The notes under the pieces are model-generated. The model was not told where the DNA came from. It saw only the letters and a program-made list of their open reading frames with translations, and did no database searches. 64,000 bases of DNA from Natrialbaceae archaeon AArc-T1-2 (lineage in GTDB: Archaea; Halobacteriota; Halobacteria; Halobacteriales; Natrialbaceae): assembly GCF_030273315.1 (NCBI RefSeq), contig NZ_CP127174.1, positions 2,232,001 through 2,296,000 on the forward strand. The letters are read 5' to 3'. Both the position numbers and the translations under genes were made by a program. Below are positions 18,149 to 27,596 of the stretch, one piece after another; within the stretch, counting starts at the first letter, position 1, and each line of letters opens with the position of its first letter.

Positions 18149-18565
18149 CTAGTCGCTCGCAGGATCGTGCTCGGCGATCACGTTCCGAAGCGTCGTCTCG
18201 TCTTGCATTCCGACGAGACGCTCAACCGGCTCACCGTCGACGAACACCACGAGCGTCGGCAGGCCCTGGACGCCGTGTTGCTGGGCGAGACGCTGGTGGC
18301 TGTCCGTGTCGACTTTCGCCACCGTCGCCGCCGTCTCCGCGGCGACCGTCTCGAGGATCGGCGCGAGCATCTGGCAGGGGCCACACCAGTCGGCGTAGAA
18401 GTCGACGAGAACGACGGGGTAGTTCTCGAGGACCTGCTCGAAGTGACCCGCCCCCGTGACCTCGAGTGGCTCCTCGGGACTGGCGGCGAGTTGCTGTTCG
18501 CGTTCGGCCCGCTCGCGCAGTTGCTCGCGTTTTCGTTCCCTGATTCGATCGAGTTCGTCGTCCAT
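18149..18565 (-). CDS. thioredoxin
   Basis: A 138-aa thioredoxin-fold protein with a highly charged N-terminal helix (residues 1-30, DELDRIRERKREQLRERAE) and the redox motif WCGPC (Cys61, Cys64), then the cis-Pro loop GLPTLVVFVDG. It is a cytoplasmic disulfide reductase. The N-terminal helical extension is longer than in bacterial thioredoxins and is seen in several haloarchaeal ones. The ATG at 18565 is chosen because upstream in-frame sequence has poor codon usage. Confidence 0.93.
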   Translation of the reverse strand: MDDELDRIRERKREQLRERAEREQQLAASPEEPLEVTGAGHFEQVLENYPVVLVDFYADWCGPCQMLAPILETVAAETAATVAKVDTDSHQRLAQQHGVQGLPTLVVFVDGEPVERLVGMQDETTLRNVIAEHDPASD

Positions 18566-18605
18566 ACGTGAATATACCCGAGCGGAGGAAAAAACGGTTC
18601 CGGAC

Positions 18606-19163
18606 TCACAGAAGCGAGTCGAGCGTCGAACGGAGTCGGGAAGTGACGGAGTCTGTATCGTTCGACTCGTCGGCTTCGGCTTTGGATGGGGGTTCGGCCT
18701 CTCCGGACGTCGCCTCGCCGGAATCGGCGTCGTCGGCATCGTTTGCACGTTCGAGGTCGTCGTCCTCGCACTCGACCCAGAGGAATCCGTCCGCTTTCCG
18801 TCGCCCGGTGAGCAACAGCGCTTCGACGCCGTCGTCGTCGGTCAACGCGTCGTCGATCTCGGTCACGACGGGGCCGTCGTCGGTCCGGTTCATGATCTCC
18901 GCCGGACTCTCGCCTTCGAGGACCGCGTCGGGATCGCGGCGACTGTCGGACTCGTCGCGAAGCCTCGAGAACACCTCGTTTGCCGTCCGGTCCGTGACGC
19001 CACCGGTTCGATCGGTACTCGTCCCCGTCCCGCCGCTCCCAAGCCCGTCGACGCGTTCTGTCGACGGGTACGGGTTCTCGATATCGCCGAAGAGTTCGTC
19101 GGCGCTGGGACCGACCTCGAGCGCCCCGTCCCCGGTGGTCTCGTCGGTCGTGCTGTTGGTCAT
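18606..19163 (-). CDS. conserved hypothetical haloarchaeal protein
   Basis: A 185-aa very acidic, Ser/Thr/Asp-rich protein I do not recognise. It has two more ordered parts: residues 60-110 (RTANEVFSRLRDESDSRR...) and 110-135 (GVEALLLTGRRKADGFLWVE); the C-terminal 40 residues are low complexity ending in SRLRSTLDSLL. No signal peptide. The coding frame has strong GC3. A TATA-like TTTAAAGG (about 19195-19203, minus strand) lies about 30 bp upstream. Confidence 0.65.
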   Translation of the reverse strand: MTNSTTDETTGDGALEVGPSADELFGDIENPYPSTERVDGLGSGGTGTSTDRTGGVTDRTANEVFSRLRDESDSRRDPDAVLEGESPAEIMNRTDDGPVVTEIDDALTDDDGVEALLLTGRRKADGFLWVECEDDDLERANDADDADSGEATSGEAEPPSKAEADESNDTDSVTSRLRSTLDSLL

Positions 19164-19317
19164 GGGCTAGCTTGACTGGTGTCGTTCGGCCACAACCTTT
19201 AAATTTTGGGAATGGAGATCGGGTGTATTATTATACTCTTCTGGCCGAGACGGTCCGAGTTCGCGACCGCTCTCGGCGGGCACAACTGCTATTATGCCGG
19301 GCGATGTCGGCGCAGGT

Positions 19318-20568
19318 ATGACCGGCATCGAGTACGACGACTTCCTCGATCTCGAGTACGAGCCCGCGGAGACGGATCTGGTCTGTGAGTTCCGGATCGA
19401 TCCCGCCGAGGACGTGACGACGGAGGCGGCAGCGAGTCGCGTCGCCTCGGAATCGTCGAACGGCACCTGGGCGGCCCTCCACGTCGACGAGGACGAGCTC
19501 ACCCGCCTCGGCGCGGTCGCCTGCGGGATCGACGGAAACGAGATCACGGTCGCCTACCCCGACGCGCTCTTCGAACCCGGGAGCATGCCCCAGATCCTCT
19601 CGTGTATCGCGGGCAATATCATGGGGATGAAAGCCGTCGACACGATCCGCCTCGAGGACTGTCGCTGGCCCGAGACGATCGTCGAGGAGTTTCCCGGTCC
19701 ACTGTACGGCACGAGCGTTGCGACCGAGAAACTCGACGCTGGCGATCGACCGGTGCTCGCGACGGTGCCGAAGCCGAAAGTCGGGCTCTCGACGGACGCC
19801 CACGTCCGGATCGGCGAAGAGGCCTGGACCGGGGGCATCGACCTGCTGAAAGACGACGAGAACCTCACGGATCAGGCCTTCAACCCCTTCGCCGATCGGC
19901 TGTCGGAGAGTCTCGCCGCCCGCGATCGCGCCCAGGAGTTGACCGGCGAACGCAAAGACTACCTCGTCAACGTCACCGCCGAGACGACCGACATGTTAGA
20001 GCGAGTGGACCTCGTCGCCGAACACGGCGGCGGCTTCGTCATGGTCGACGTCATCACGTGTGGCTGGTCGGCCGTCCAGTCCGTCCGCGAGCGGTGTGAG
20101 AGACACGACCTCGCGATCCATGCCCATCGCGCGATGCACGCCGCCTTCGATCGTCTCGACCATCACGGCGTCTCGATGCGCGTCCTCGCCCAGATCGCCC
20201 GCCTCTGTGGCGTCGATCACATCCACACCGGCACCGCAGGCCTCGGCAAACTCGAGAACGAGGACACGCCGGGGATCAACGAGTGGCTCACCTCGGAGCT
20301 ATACGGCGTGAATCCGGTTCTGCCGGTCGCTTCCGGCGGCCTGCATCCGGGCGTGATCGACCAGTTGCTCGAGACGCTCGGCACCGACATCGTCGTCCAG
20401 GCCGGTGGCGGCATCCACGGTCATCCCAATGGGACTAACGCGGGCGCGAAGGCGCTTCGCCAGTCGGTCGAGGCCGCGATGACCGGCCGCCCGCTCGAGG
20501 CGTACGCCGAGAGCCACCCGGAGCTCGCGGCTGCACTCGAGACGTGGGGGGCGGAGACGCCGCGGTGA
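19318..20568 (+). CDS. rbcL: ribulose-1,5-bisphosphate carboxylase/oxygenase, archaeal form III
   Basis: A 416-aa RuBisCO large subunit with all the active-site landmarks: ESSNGTW (Glu45, Thr50, Trp51), GNIMGMK (Asn100), PKPKVGLS (catalytic Lys152), GGIDLLKDDEN (carbamylated Lys178, Asp180, Glu181), HAHRAMH, the loop-6 GKLE lysine, SGGLHPG and GGGIHGHP. The length fits form III, which has no small subunit. In archaea it works with AMP phosphorylase and ribose-1,5-bisphosphate isomerase to route nucleoside ribose into 3-phosphoglycerate; those partners are not in this window. An in-frame start lies at 19294, but ATG 19318 is preferred. Confidence 0.95.
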   Translation: MTGIEYDDFLDLEYEPAETDLVCEFRIDPAEDVTTEAAASRVASESSNGTWAALHVDEDELTRLGAVACGIDGNEITVAYPDALFEPGSMPQILSCIAGNIMGMKAVDTIRLEDCRWPETIVEEFPGPLYGTSVATEKLDAGDRPVLATVPKPKVGLSTDAHVRIGEEAWTGGIDLLKDDENLTDQAFNPFADRLSESLAARDRAQELTGERKDYLVNVTAETTDMLERVDLVAEHGGGFVMVDVITCGWSAVQSVRERCERHDLAIHAHRAMHAAFDRLDHHGVSMRVLAQIARLCGVDHIHTGTAGLGKLENEDTPGINEWLTSELYGVNPVLPVASGGLHPGVIDQLLETLGTDIVVQAGGGIHGHPNGTNAGAKALRQSVEAAMTGRPLEAYAESHPELAAALETWGAETPR

Positions 20569-20791
20569 GAGCGGTGCCGTCAGCCCGGTGTACGGTGAGG
20601 TTATCGAATCGAGTCGAATCGACGCTCGTTCGGATCGGCAGTTGACGGATCGTCCGCGACTGCGTGACCGCCTCCTCGCAGAAAGATAGACGTACGAAAT
20701 CCTTTCCGATCGGGTCGAAATGGTATTCTGATCCAACAGGGCGAAACGATCGACAGAGTCTTTTCGGCCGGCGGTCGTCCTGCCGACACCG

Positions 20792-21517
20792 ATGGACGTA
20801 ACGGCCGTCGCGGAACGGATGCTGTCACTGCTGGGGTATCCACGGATCGCACGTCCACTCGTCGATCGACTCGACGACGGGACGACACTCGAGGCCGCGG
20901 CGTCCGCCGGGATCGCGCCGGGCTGTCTGCTCCGGGGTGACGTCACGCTCGAGTCGAACGCACGACTAAGCACGCGCTGTGTACTCAACGGGACGATCAC
21001 CGTGGGACGCGGAACGAACTTCGAGCCCGCGTGCACGCTGATCGGCGACGTCGAGATCGGAAACTACTGTGCCATCGCCAGGGAGAACACCTTCCAGCAG
21101 ACGAACCACGAGACCGCAAAACCCTCGATGCAGCGACGACTCTACGAGACCGTTCTCGACAGCGACCTCGAGTACGTGACCGACGGGCCGATCACGGTCG
21201 GCAACGACGTCTGGATCGGGGCCCGGTGTATCGTCCTCTCGGGCGTGACGATCGGGGACGGCGCCGTCGTGGCCGCCGGCTCGGTCGTCACCGACGACGT
21301 CGAGCCGTACGCGGTCGTCGGCGGCGTTCCCGCCGAGCGGCTCAAGTGGCGTTTCCCCCGTGAGGTTAGGGAGGCGCTACAGGATCTCGCGTGGTGGAAC
21401 TGGGACGAGGAGACGATACGGGCGAACCGAGGCTTCTTCGAACGCGAACTCGAGTCGGCAGACGACGTCCCCGACGTCGGGAACCGATCGCGGCCCGAAC
21501 CGGTCTCGAAGCCGTAG
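20792..21517 (+). CDS. hexapeptide-repeat (LbH) acyltransferase
   Basis: A 241-aa protein whose residues 40-190 show the hexapeptide pattern of a left-handed beta-helix (repeats such as CLLRGDVTLESNARL and ITVGNDVWIGARCIVLSGV), with a loop insertion and an acetyltransferase-type His (QQTNHETAKPS). The C-terminus is helical and acidic. The fold fits CatB/maltose O-acetyltransferase-like enzymes that acetylate sugars or antibiotics from acetyl-CoA. Substrate is unknown. It is a single gene between rbcL and bioB. Confidence 0.88.
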   Translation: MDVTAVAERMLSLLGYPRIARPLVDRLDDGTTLEAAASAGIAPGCLLRGDVTLESNARLSTRCVLNGTITVGRGTNFEPACTLIGDVEIGNYCAIARENTFQQTNHETAKPSMQRRLYETVLDSDLEYVTDGPITVGNDVWIGARCIVLSGVTIGDGAVVAAGSVVTDDVEPYAVVGGVPAERLKWRFPREVREALQDLAWWNWDEETIRANRGFFERELESADDVPDVGNRSRPEPVSKP

Positions 21518-21612
21518 CGCGGTCACCGCGGGCCGGCGTCCCGTCGATCGCGTCGTGACGAAACTTGTGAGTTACCACAACACTTATCGTATCGTCAACT
21601 GAGTTCTAGCGT

Positions 21613-22728
21613 GTGGTTTACGAGACGGGCAACAAGATGGTCGACGACGCACTCGAGCGGGTACTCGCCGGCGAGCGGCTCGACCGCACCGACGGGCTGG
21701 CGTTGATGGCCCAGCCGGTCGAACCGCTTGCCGAGGCCGGGGCCGTCGTCCGCGATCGCTTCGGCGACGGCACGGTCGACGCCTGTTCGATCGTCAATGC
21801 GAAGGCGGGCAACTGCGCGGAAGACTGTGGGTTCTGTGCACAGTCGGTCCACTTCGACACCGGCATCGACAACTACGACTTCATCGGCCCCGAAGCGGTT
21901 CTCGAGGCCGCGAAACGGGCCGAGGCAGACGGTGCCCAGCGCTTTGGCATTGTCGTCGCCGAGCGCGGCGTCTCGAAGGAACACCGCCCCGAGGAGTGGG
22001 CGGAGGTCCTCGAGGCGATTCGGCTCGTGCGCGAGCAGTGTGACCTCGAGATCGACGCCTCGCTCGGCATTCTGACCGAGGAGGAAGCCGCGATCTTGGT
22101 CGAGGAGGGGATCAACCACTACAATCACAACATCGAGACCTCTCCGAACTACTTCCCCGAGATCGTCGGCACCCACGAGTTCGAGGATCGGGTACGAACG
22201 CTCGAGGTGGCAAAGGAAGCCGGCATGGATCTCTGTGCGGGCGTCATCCTCGGGATGGGCGAGACGCCCACCGACCGGGTCGACGCCGCAATGGCATTAC
22301 AGGAGATCGGGATCGAATCGCTGCCGGTGAACGTGCTCAACCCGATCGAGGGCACCGAACTCGGCGAGGAGTGCCCGGAGATCACGACCGAGGAGATCGT
22401 CACGACGATCGCGGTCTACCGACTGCTTCACCCCGAGGCCCGGGTCCGGCTCACCGGCGGACGGGAGGCGAACCTCGCGCCCGACGAACAGCACCTCCCT
22501 CTCGAGGCGGGTGCGGACGGACTGCTCACCGGGGATTATCTCACAACCGGCGGCCAGTCGCCGGGCGAGGACATCGAGATCATCGAGCGGGCCGGCCTCG
22601 AGCCCAACCGCGAGGTCAACGACTTCGACCCCGAGGCCGTGAAATCCCGCAGCGAGGACGAGACGCCGCACAGTCCCGCCGTCGACACCGTCGAGAGCAC
22701 GGCGAGTGTGGAATCGGGAGACGACTGA
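21613..22728 (+). CDS. bioB: biotin synthase
   Basis: A 371-aa radical-SAM enzyme that inserts sulfur into dethiobiotin. The [4Fe-4S] motif CxxxCxxC is at Cys68, Cys72 and Cys75 (CAEDCGFC), followed by GPEAVLEAAK and the NHNIETSPNYFPEI segment typical of BioB, and LNPIEGTEL. The start is GTG at 21613. The C-terminal ~40 residues are an acidic extension. It is the first gene of a biotin set: bioB, BioU-like dehydrogenase, bioF, bioD, all on the plus strand with gaps of 28 bp, about 60 bp and a 4-bp overlap. Confidence 0.95.
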   Translation: MVYETGNKMVDDALERVLAGERLDRTDGLALMAQPVEPLAEAGAVVRDRFGDGTVDACSIVNAKAGNCAEDCGFCAQSVHFDTGIDNYDFIGPEAVLEAAKRAEADGAQRFGIVVAERGVSKEHRPEEWAEVLEAIRLVREQCDLEIDASLGILTEEEAAILVEEGINHYNHNIETSPNYFPEIVGTHEFEDRVRTLEVAKEAGMDLCAGVILGMGETPTDRVDAAMALQEIGIESLPVNVLNPIEGTELGEECPEITTEEIVTTIAVYRLLHPEARVRLTGGREANLAPDEQHLPLEAGADGLLTGDYLTTGGQSPGEDIEIIERAGLEPNREVNDFDPEAVKSRSEDETPHSPAVDTVESTASVESGDD

Positions 22729-22756
22729 CAGCGACCAAAACGGAACTTCAGGACAC

Positions 22757-23797
22757 ATGGACGACGTCAACTTCGCAGTACTCGGCACCGGCGGTATCGG
22801 ACGACGAACGCTCGAGGTCAGCACGCACAAGGAGCACCTCACCCCCGTCGCGGCGTGTGATCGCCACGGCGTCGCGATCGACTTCGACGGGCTGGACGTC
22901 GACGAACTGCTCGAGGCGACGGAGGGCAATATAGAGAACGAGGTCGCGACCGACGGCGGCGCGGCCGCGGTCAAACAACACGGCGAGCAGCGAGGCGTCG
23001 TCGCCTCCGCACAGGCCGACCCCACCGAGGACGCGATCGACGACGTGATCGCGGTAAGCGAGGAGGTAGACGCCGTGCTCATCGCCCTGCCGAACTACGA
23101 GCACGACTTCATCCCCCGCGTGGCGGATCGCTTCCTCGAGGCAGCGTACGAGGGCGTCCTCGTCGACGTGCTCAAGCGCTCGCGCGTGATCGGGATGCTC
23201 GACGAGAAACGGGAACGACTCGAGGAGTCAGGCATCACCTTCGTCTGTGGTGCCGGCGCGACCCCCGGCTTCCTGACCGGCGCGGCCGCACTCGCCGCCC
23301 AGTCGTTCGTCGAGGTCGAGGAGGTCGACATCCACTGGGGTGTCGGGCTCAAGTCGGGCTACGAGGACAACCGCGGCACCGTCCGCGAGGACATCGCTCA
23401 CCTCCCCGAGTACGACATCGAGACCGCCCGCGAGTTGAGCGACGAGGAGATCGAAGCAATCATCGACGACCACGGCGGCGTCATCGAGTTTACGGAGATG
23501 GAACACGCAGACGACGTCCTCCTCGAGCGCGCCGGGATCTGTGACGCCGAAGACGTCACCGTCGGCGGGATCTTGGACGTCCGCAGCGACGAGAAGCCGA
23601 CGACAACGACCGTCTCGGTCACGGGCCGGACCTTCGACGGCGAGCGGGCGACGAACACCTTCCAGCTCGGCGACGAGACGAGTATGGAGGCAAACGTCAA
23701 CGGGCCCGCACTCGGCTATCTGAAAGCCGGCGTCCGGCGAAATCGGGCGGGCGAGTACGGCGTCGTCGGTCCCGCCGAGTTGATGCCCGGATTCTAG
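22757..23797 (+). CDS. bioU: BioU-like NAD(P)-dependent dehydrogenase in biotin operon
   Basis: A 346-aa Rossmann-fold oxidoreductase. The N-terminus has FAVLGTGGIGRR; a lysine in VDVLKRSR (Lys140) falls where sugar/homoserine/saccharopine-type dehydrogenases place a functional lysine; the C-terminal half has the dehydrogenase dimerisation pattern. It sits exactly between bioB and bioF, and no bioA is found in the cluster. BioU, a dehydrogenase described in cyanobacteria and also reported in haloarchaea as I recall, replaces BioA and makes 7,8-diaminopelargonate using a lysine of its own; this gene fits that slot. Motif level is inferred by position and fold, not by an alignment. Confidence 0.7.
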   Translation: MDDVNFAVLGTGGIGRRTLEVSTHKEHLTPVAACDRHGVAIDFDGLDVDELLEATEGNIENEVATDGGAAAVKQHGEQRGVVASAQADPTEDAIDDVIAVSEEVDAVLIALPNYEHDFIPRVADRFLEAAYEGVLVDVLKRSRVIGMLDEKRERLEESGITFVCGAGATPGFLTGAAALAAQSFVEVEEVDIHWGVGLKSGYEDNRGTVREDIAHLPEYDIETARELSDEEIEAIIDDHGGVIEFTEMEHADDVLLERAGICDAEDVTVGGILDVRSDEKPTTTTVSVTGRTFDGERATNTFQLGDETSMEANVNGPALGYLKAGVRRNRAGEYGVVGPAELMPGF

Positions 23798-23859
23798 TGT
23801 GGTAGGAGACCGAGCCGAACCGTGAGAGTCAAATCGTGGGCCTGCGACGAACGAACCGG

Positions 23860-25068
23860 ATGGAAGACCGTGGGTTCGACCTCGAGGACCGAGTCGCCGA
23901 CCTCGAGTCCGCCGCTCTCAAGCGATCGCTCGCGCCTGCCGATCGCGTCGCCGACCGAGGATACTTCGCCGCGCCACCGGGTGGTGGACTCCCGGTTCTC
24001 GACGCCGAGGAAGCGATCGTCTTCGCGTCGAACAACTACCTCGGGCTGACCGACGACGACCGCGTCCAAAACGCCGCTCGCCAGGCCGCCGCAACGGTCG
24101 GAACCGGTGCCGGGGCGAGCCGGCTCGTAACCGGCGATACGATCGTCCACCACGACTTAGAGCGCCAGCTCGCAGAGACCAAACGGACAGAGCGCGCGCT
24201 CGCGTTCTCGTCGGGATACGCCGCGAACGTCGGAACGATCGCGGCGCTTCAACCCGACGTCGTCTTCTCGGACGAGTTGAATCACGCGAGCATCGTCGAC
24301 GGCTGCCGGCTGTCGGGTGCCGACGTCGTCGTCTACGACCACTGTGACGTCGACGACTTGCGTTCGAAGATGGAAACGCAGACGGCACGCGACGGGGCGA
24401 CCGAGGAGTCCTGGCTGATCGTCACCGACACCGTCTTCAGCATGGACGGCACCGTCGCGCCGCTGGGTTCGATCTGTGACGCTGCCGAGTCGGTCGGCGC
24501 GTGGGTGATGGCCGACGAGGCCCACGCCACCGGCCTCTACACGGACGGCGGCGGAATCGTCCAGGCCGAAGGGCTCGAGGACCGGGTCCACGTCCAGCTG
24601 GGGACTCTCTCGAAGGCGCTCGCCAGCCAGGGCGGCTACGTCGCGGGTAGCGACGCGTTGATCGAGTGTCTCGTCAACGACGCCCGCTCGTTCGTCTTCT
24701 CGACCGGACTCGCCCCCACTGCGGCCGCCGCCGCGAGCGAAGCGTTACACGTTGCCCGCCACAGCGACGCCCGCGAGCGACTCTGGGAGAACGTCGCCCA
24801 CCTCCGGGACGGCCTCGAGGCGATGGGCTTTGCGGTGCTTGGTGAGTCCCAGATCCTCCCAGTGGTGATCGGCGACCGCCAGGACGCACTCGCACTCGCA
24901 GAAGGCGTCCGCGAACGCGGCGTCGTCGCCCCCGCGATCCGCCCGCCGACGGTCCCGGAGGGGACCAGCCGGATCCGGGTCGTTCCCATGGCGACCCACG
25001 ATCAGGAGGACGTGGTGACCTGCCTCGAGGCGTTTCGTGCGGCCGGCGAGGAGGTGGGACTGCTGTGA
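23860..25068 (+). CDS. bioF: 8-amino-7-oxononanoate synthase
   Basis: A 402-aa PLP enzyme of the alpha-oxoamine synthase family, which condenses pimeloyl-ACP/CoA with alanine to give KAPA. Visible motifs: SNNYLGLTDD, GAGASRLVTG, HASIVDGCRLSGA, DTVFSMDGTVAPL, DEAHATGLY and the PLP lysine in GTLSKALASQGGY. Start chosen at ATG 23860; an in-frame GTG at 23836 would add 8 residues. The stop overlaps the bioD start by 4 bp. Confidence 0.93.
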   Translation: MEDRGFDLEDRVADLESAALKRSLAPADRVADRGYFAAPPGGGLPVLDAEEAIVFASNNYLGLTDDDRVQNAARQAAATVGTGAGASRLVTGDTIVHHDLERQLAETKRTERALAFSSGYAANVGTIAALQPDVVFSDELNHASIVDGCRLSGADVVVYDHCDVDDLRSKMETQTARDGATEESWLIVTDTVFSMDGTVAPLGSICDAAESVGAWVMADEAHATGLYTDGGGIVQAEGLEDRVHVQLGTLSKALASQGGYVAGSDALIECLVNDARSFVFSTGLAPTAAAAASEALHVARHSDARERLWENVAHLRDGLEAMGFAVLGESQILPVVIGDRQDALALAEGVRERGVVAPAIRPPTVPEGTSRIRVVPMATHDQEDVVTCLEAFRAAGEEVGLL

Positions 25069-25748
25069 GCCCGGATCGACTCGCCGTCGTCGGCACCGGC
25101 ACCGGCGTCGGCAAGACCGTGATCACCGCCGGGCTGACGGCGTGGCTGTGCGAGGCCGGAGTCGACGCACGGGCGGTGAAACCCGCCCAGACCGGTCATC
25201 CGCCCGACGACGACGCGGCGTTCGTCGCCGACGTCTGTGCCGACCCCGACGCCGCAACGTGTCTCCGGTATCTCGAGCCCCCGCTTGCTCCCCGGGTCGC
25301 CGCCGAGCGCGAGGACGTCTCTCTGTCCTACGACGATCTCCTGGCGGACTGTGAGCGCGCACTCGAAGAATGCGAGGTCGGCATCCTCGAGGGTATCGGC
25401 GGCCTGCGCGTTCCCATCGCCGGCGACCGCGAGGTGATCGACCTCGTGGCCGACCTCGAGTGTGACGCCGTCGTGGTCGCACGCTCGGGGCTTGGAACGC
25501 TCAATCACACGGCGCTGTCGGTCGACGCGCTCGCGGCCCGTGGCGTCGACGTTCGTGCCGTCGTTCTCAACGAGTACGCCGGCGAGACCGTCGCCGAACG
25601 GACGAACCCGGCCGAACTCGAGCGAATGACCGACCAGCCGGTGGTGACGGTGCCACCGCTTGCAGCGCTCGATACGGAACACGTTATCGCGGCGGTTCGC
25701 GACGCGCTGTCGACCGTCGAAACCCTCAGCCTCGTGCCGACGGCGTGA
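25065..25748 (+). CDS. bioD: dethiobiotin synthetase
   Basis: A 227-aa ATP-dependent enzyme that converts diaminopelargonate to dethiobiotin. The P-loop GTGTGVGKT is at 10-18; VKPAQTGHPPDDD and EGIGGLRVPI match BioD. It starts at GTG 25065, overlapping bioF by 4 bp. Its 3' end overlaps the convergent zinc-finger gene by 23 bp. Confidence 0.93.
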   Translation: MSPDRLAVVGTGTGVGKTVITAGLTAWLCEAGVDARAVKPAQTGHPPDDDAAFVADVCADPDAATCLRYLEPPLAPRVAAEREDVSLSYDDLLADCERALEECEVGILEGIGGLRVPIAGDREVIDLVADLECDAVVVARSGLGTLNHTALSVDALAARGVDVRAVVLNEYAGETVAERTNPAELERMTDQPVVTVPPLAALDTEHVIAAVRDALSTVETLSLVPTA

Positions 25749-25905
25749 GTTCGTCTCGTTTCACCGTCGAATCCGTCGTCGATTCGTTCGAAACGATGTG
25801 CGTCGCGAGCTCCGACTTCCGGTGTTCGACCTCGAGATGAACGCGTAGATCCGTCTCTGCCTCGTACTCGTCGGCACAGAGAGGGCACTCGTAGTTGACT
25901 GACAT
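25726..25905 (-). CDS. small C2H2 zinc-finger protein
   Basis: A 59-aa protein with a single zinc-finger: Cys-x2-Cys (ECPLC) and, 12 residues later, His-x4-His (VHLEVEH), in the pattern YECPLCADEYEAETDLRVHL. Haloarchaea carry many such small C2H2 microproteins, some regulatory. The start is ATG 25905, not the longer ORF. Its 3' end overlaps bioD antisense by 23 bp, so the two could interfere by convergent transcription (inference). Confidence 0.8.
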   Translation of the reverse strand: MSVNYECPLCADEYEAETDLRVHLEVEHRKSELATHIVSNESTTDSTVKRDELTPSARG

Positions 25906-25991
25906 GGGCACCTACCGTCGTATACTGACACTGCTCGCCGACGTAATGGTATCGATCAGTAACTTCAGTTACACGTCGGGGGAGGTGGTAT

Positions 25992-27515
25992 TCAGACGAA
26001 ATCCGATAGGCCAGACTGGTCGTCGTCGAGGTCGGCGTTGGAACCGTCTCGACCGCCGGTTTCGTCCGGATCGTCTCGATCCTCGGCGTCTTCATCCTCG
26101 TCGGTCGGTGAAGGTTCATCGCTCGAGGTCGAAAGTGTCGCCTGGTCGTTCGACCCCTCTCTCTCACCCCCACCGCCGTCGCTGTCATCCTCGCGCGACC
26201 GGGAGGCCTCGAGAAAGGCGTCGCCGGTCCCCTCGACGGCCTGTTCTGCCCGGCGCTCTTCGGCCTCGTCGACGATCGAGGCGACCTTGTTGGTGTCCTT
26301 TCCGCTGCCAGTAACAAAGGAGACGTCGCCTTCGTCTAGCTCGTAGGCGGCGGCCATTCGAACGGTGAGTTCTCGGTCCCGGCAGTGATGGGTCATCTCG
26401 GCGAGAAAGGGCAGGATCTCCCGGCGAGCCGTCGCGACGCTCGTCCCCTCGCGTTCGGCGATCCGTTCGGCGATCGCATCGCGGGTGGTTCGCGTCCCTT
26501 TGGTCCGGCCGAGTTTCGACCAGTAGCTCGGCGGCCCGTAGCGGGTCCAGCCGCCTTTTGGCTCCCGGCGAGAGGCGGCGACGCCGGCGGTCATGTTGTC
26601 GGTTGCGTACCGCCAGAACGAGTACTCCTGAGTGGCACGCACCCGGCCGAGCCAGCGGTCGGCGTTGGCGAGAAAGTCGTAGGCGTCGGCCAGTTCCGCT
26701 CCCGCGTAGTCTTTGGGGACGTTGTCCTCGATCCAGTTGAGCAGGTCGTCGGGCGTCTCGTCGACGTCGTAGGACGCTCGCAGCGCCCCCTCGGCGTCTT
26801 TCTCTTTGATCAGGGCGTCGAGGAAGTCGAAGATCCCCTCCGTGGTGTCTCGCTGCCCGGTGACGACGTCGTCGACGGTCAGCCGGTCTGTCTCCTCGGC
26901 GATTGCCTGCAGGTCGTTGACCGCAGAGCGCAAGTCGCCGGCGGTCTCGTCGGCGATCGTCTCGAGTGCGGCCTCGTCGTACTCGATGTCCTCTCGTCGG
27001 CAGATGTCCCGCAGGACGGGGACGATCGATCGCTTCGAGACGTCGCGAAACTCGATCGTCTCGCAGGTGTTTCGCAGCGACTGGCTCATCTCGTAGAAAT
27101 CGTTCGCCACGAGCACGATCGGCTGGTTCGCACTTTTGACGACCTCGGTTACTTTCCGGGAGCCGCCGTAGTCGGCCGAACCGTGGAAGTTGTCCGCCTC
27201 GTCTAAGATCACGAGCCGTCGGCCCGCCTCCCCGCCGGTCAACGTGCCGCTTTTGGACGCCTCGCCGGCGACGCGCTCGATGACGTCGGCCTTTCGGTCG
27301 TCGCTCGCGTTGAGTTCCATCACCGGCCAGCCCATGTCGTTCGCAAGCGCGTGGGCAGCGGAGGTCTTGCCGACGCCGGGGCTGCCGTGGACGATGACCG
27401 CCTGCCGGTGATCGTCCCAGCTCTCGGCCCACTCCTCGAGCTGGTCGCGAGCCTTGTTGTTGCCCCGGACCTCCGACAGCGTCGACGGGCGGTGCTTCTC
27501 GGTCCAGTCACTCAT
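25992..27515 (-). CDS. rfcL: replication factor C large subunit
   Basis: A 507-aa AAA+ clamp-loader subunit that loads PCNA. Walker A GSPGVGKT is at 44-51; Walker B is LVILDEADN; sensor 1 is VANDFYEMS-like; then the RFC helical domain and a long acidic tail. The extreme C-terminus, QSGLSDFV, fits a PCNA-interacting (PIP) box (Q-x-x-L-x-x-F-V). No intein is seen. The ATG at 27515 matches the MSDWTEKHRP start of archaeal RfcL. Confidence 0.95.
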   Translation of the reverse strand: MSDWTEKHRPSTLSEVRGNNKARDQLEEWAESWDDHRQAVIVHGSPGVGKTSAAHALANDMGWPVMELNASDDRKADVIERVAGEASKSGTLTGGEAGRRLVILDEADNFHGSADYGGSRKVTEVVKSANQPIVLVANDFYEMSQSLRNTCETIEFRDVSKRSIVPVLRDICRREDIEYDEAALETIADETAGDLRSAVNDLQAIAEETDRLTVDDVVTGQRDTTEGIFDFLDALIKEKDAEGALRASYDVDETPDDLLNWIEDNVPKDYAGAELADAYDFLANADRWLGRVRATQEYSFWRYATDNMTAGVAASRREPKGGWTRYGPPSYWSKLGRTKGTRTTRDAIAERIAEREGTSVATARREILPFLAEMTHHCRDRELTVRMAAAYELDEGDVSFVTGSGKDTNKVASIVDEAEERRAEQAVEGTGDAFLEASRSREDDSDGGGGEREGSNDQATLSTSSDEPSPTDEDEDAEDRDDPDETGGRDGSNADLDDDQSGLSDFV

Positions 27516-27596
27516 TATGACGTGGTTGGGGTGAGCGGCGTTTAGTGGTTCCGGAGCCCGGCGGTCGCCGATTCCCTCCGGCGGGCTCGTCCCGAC

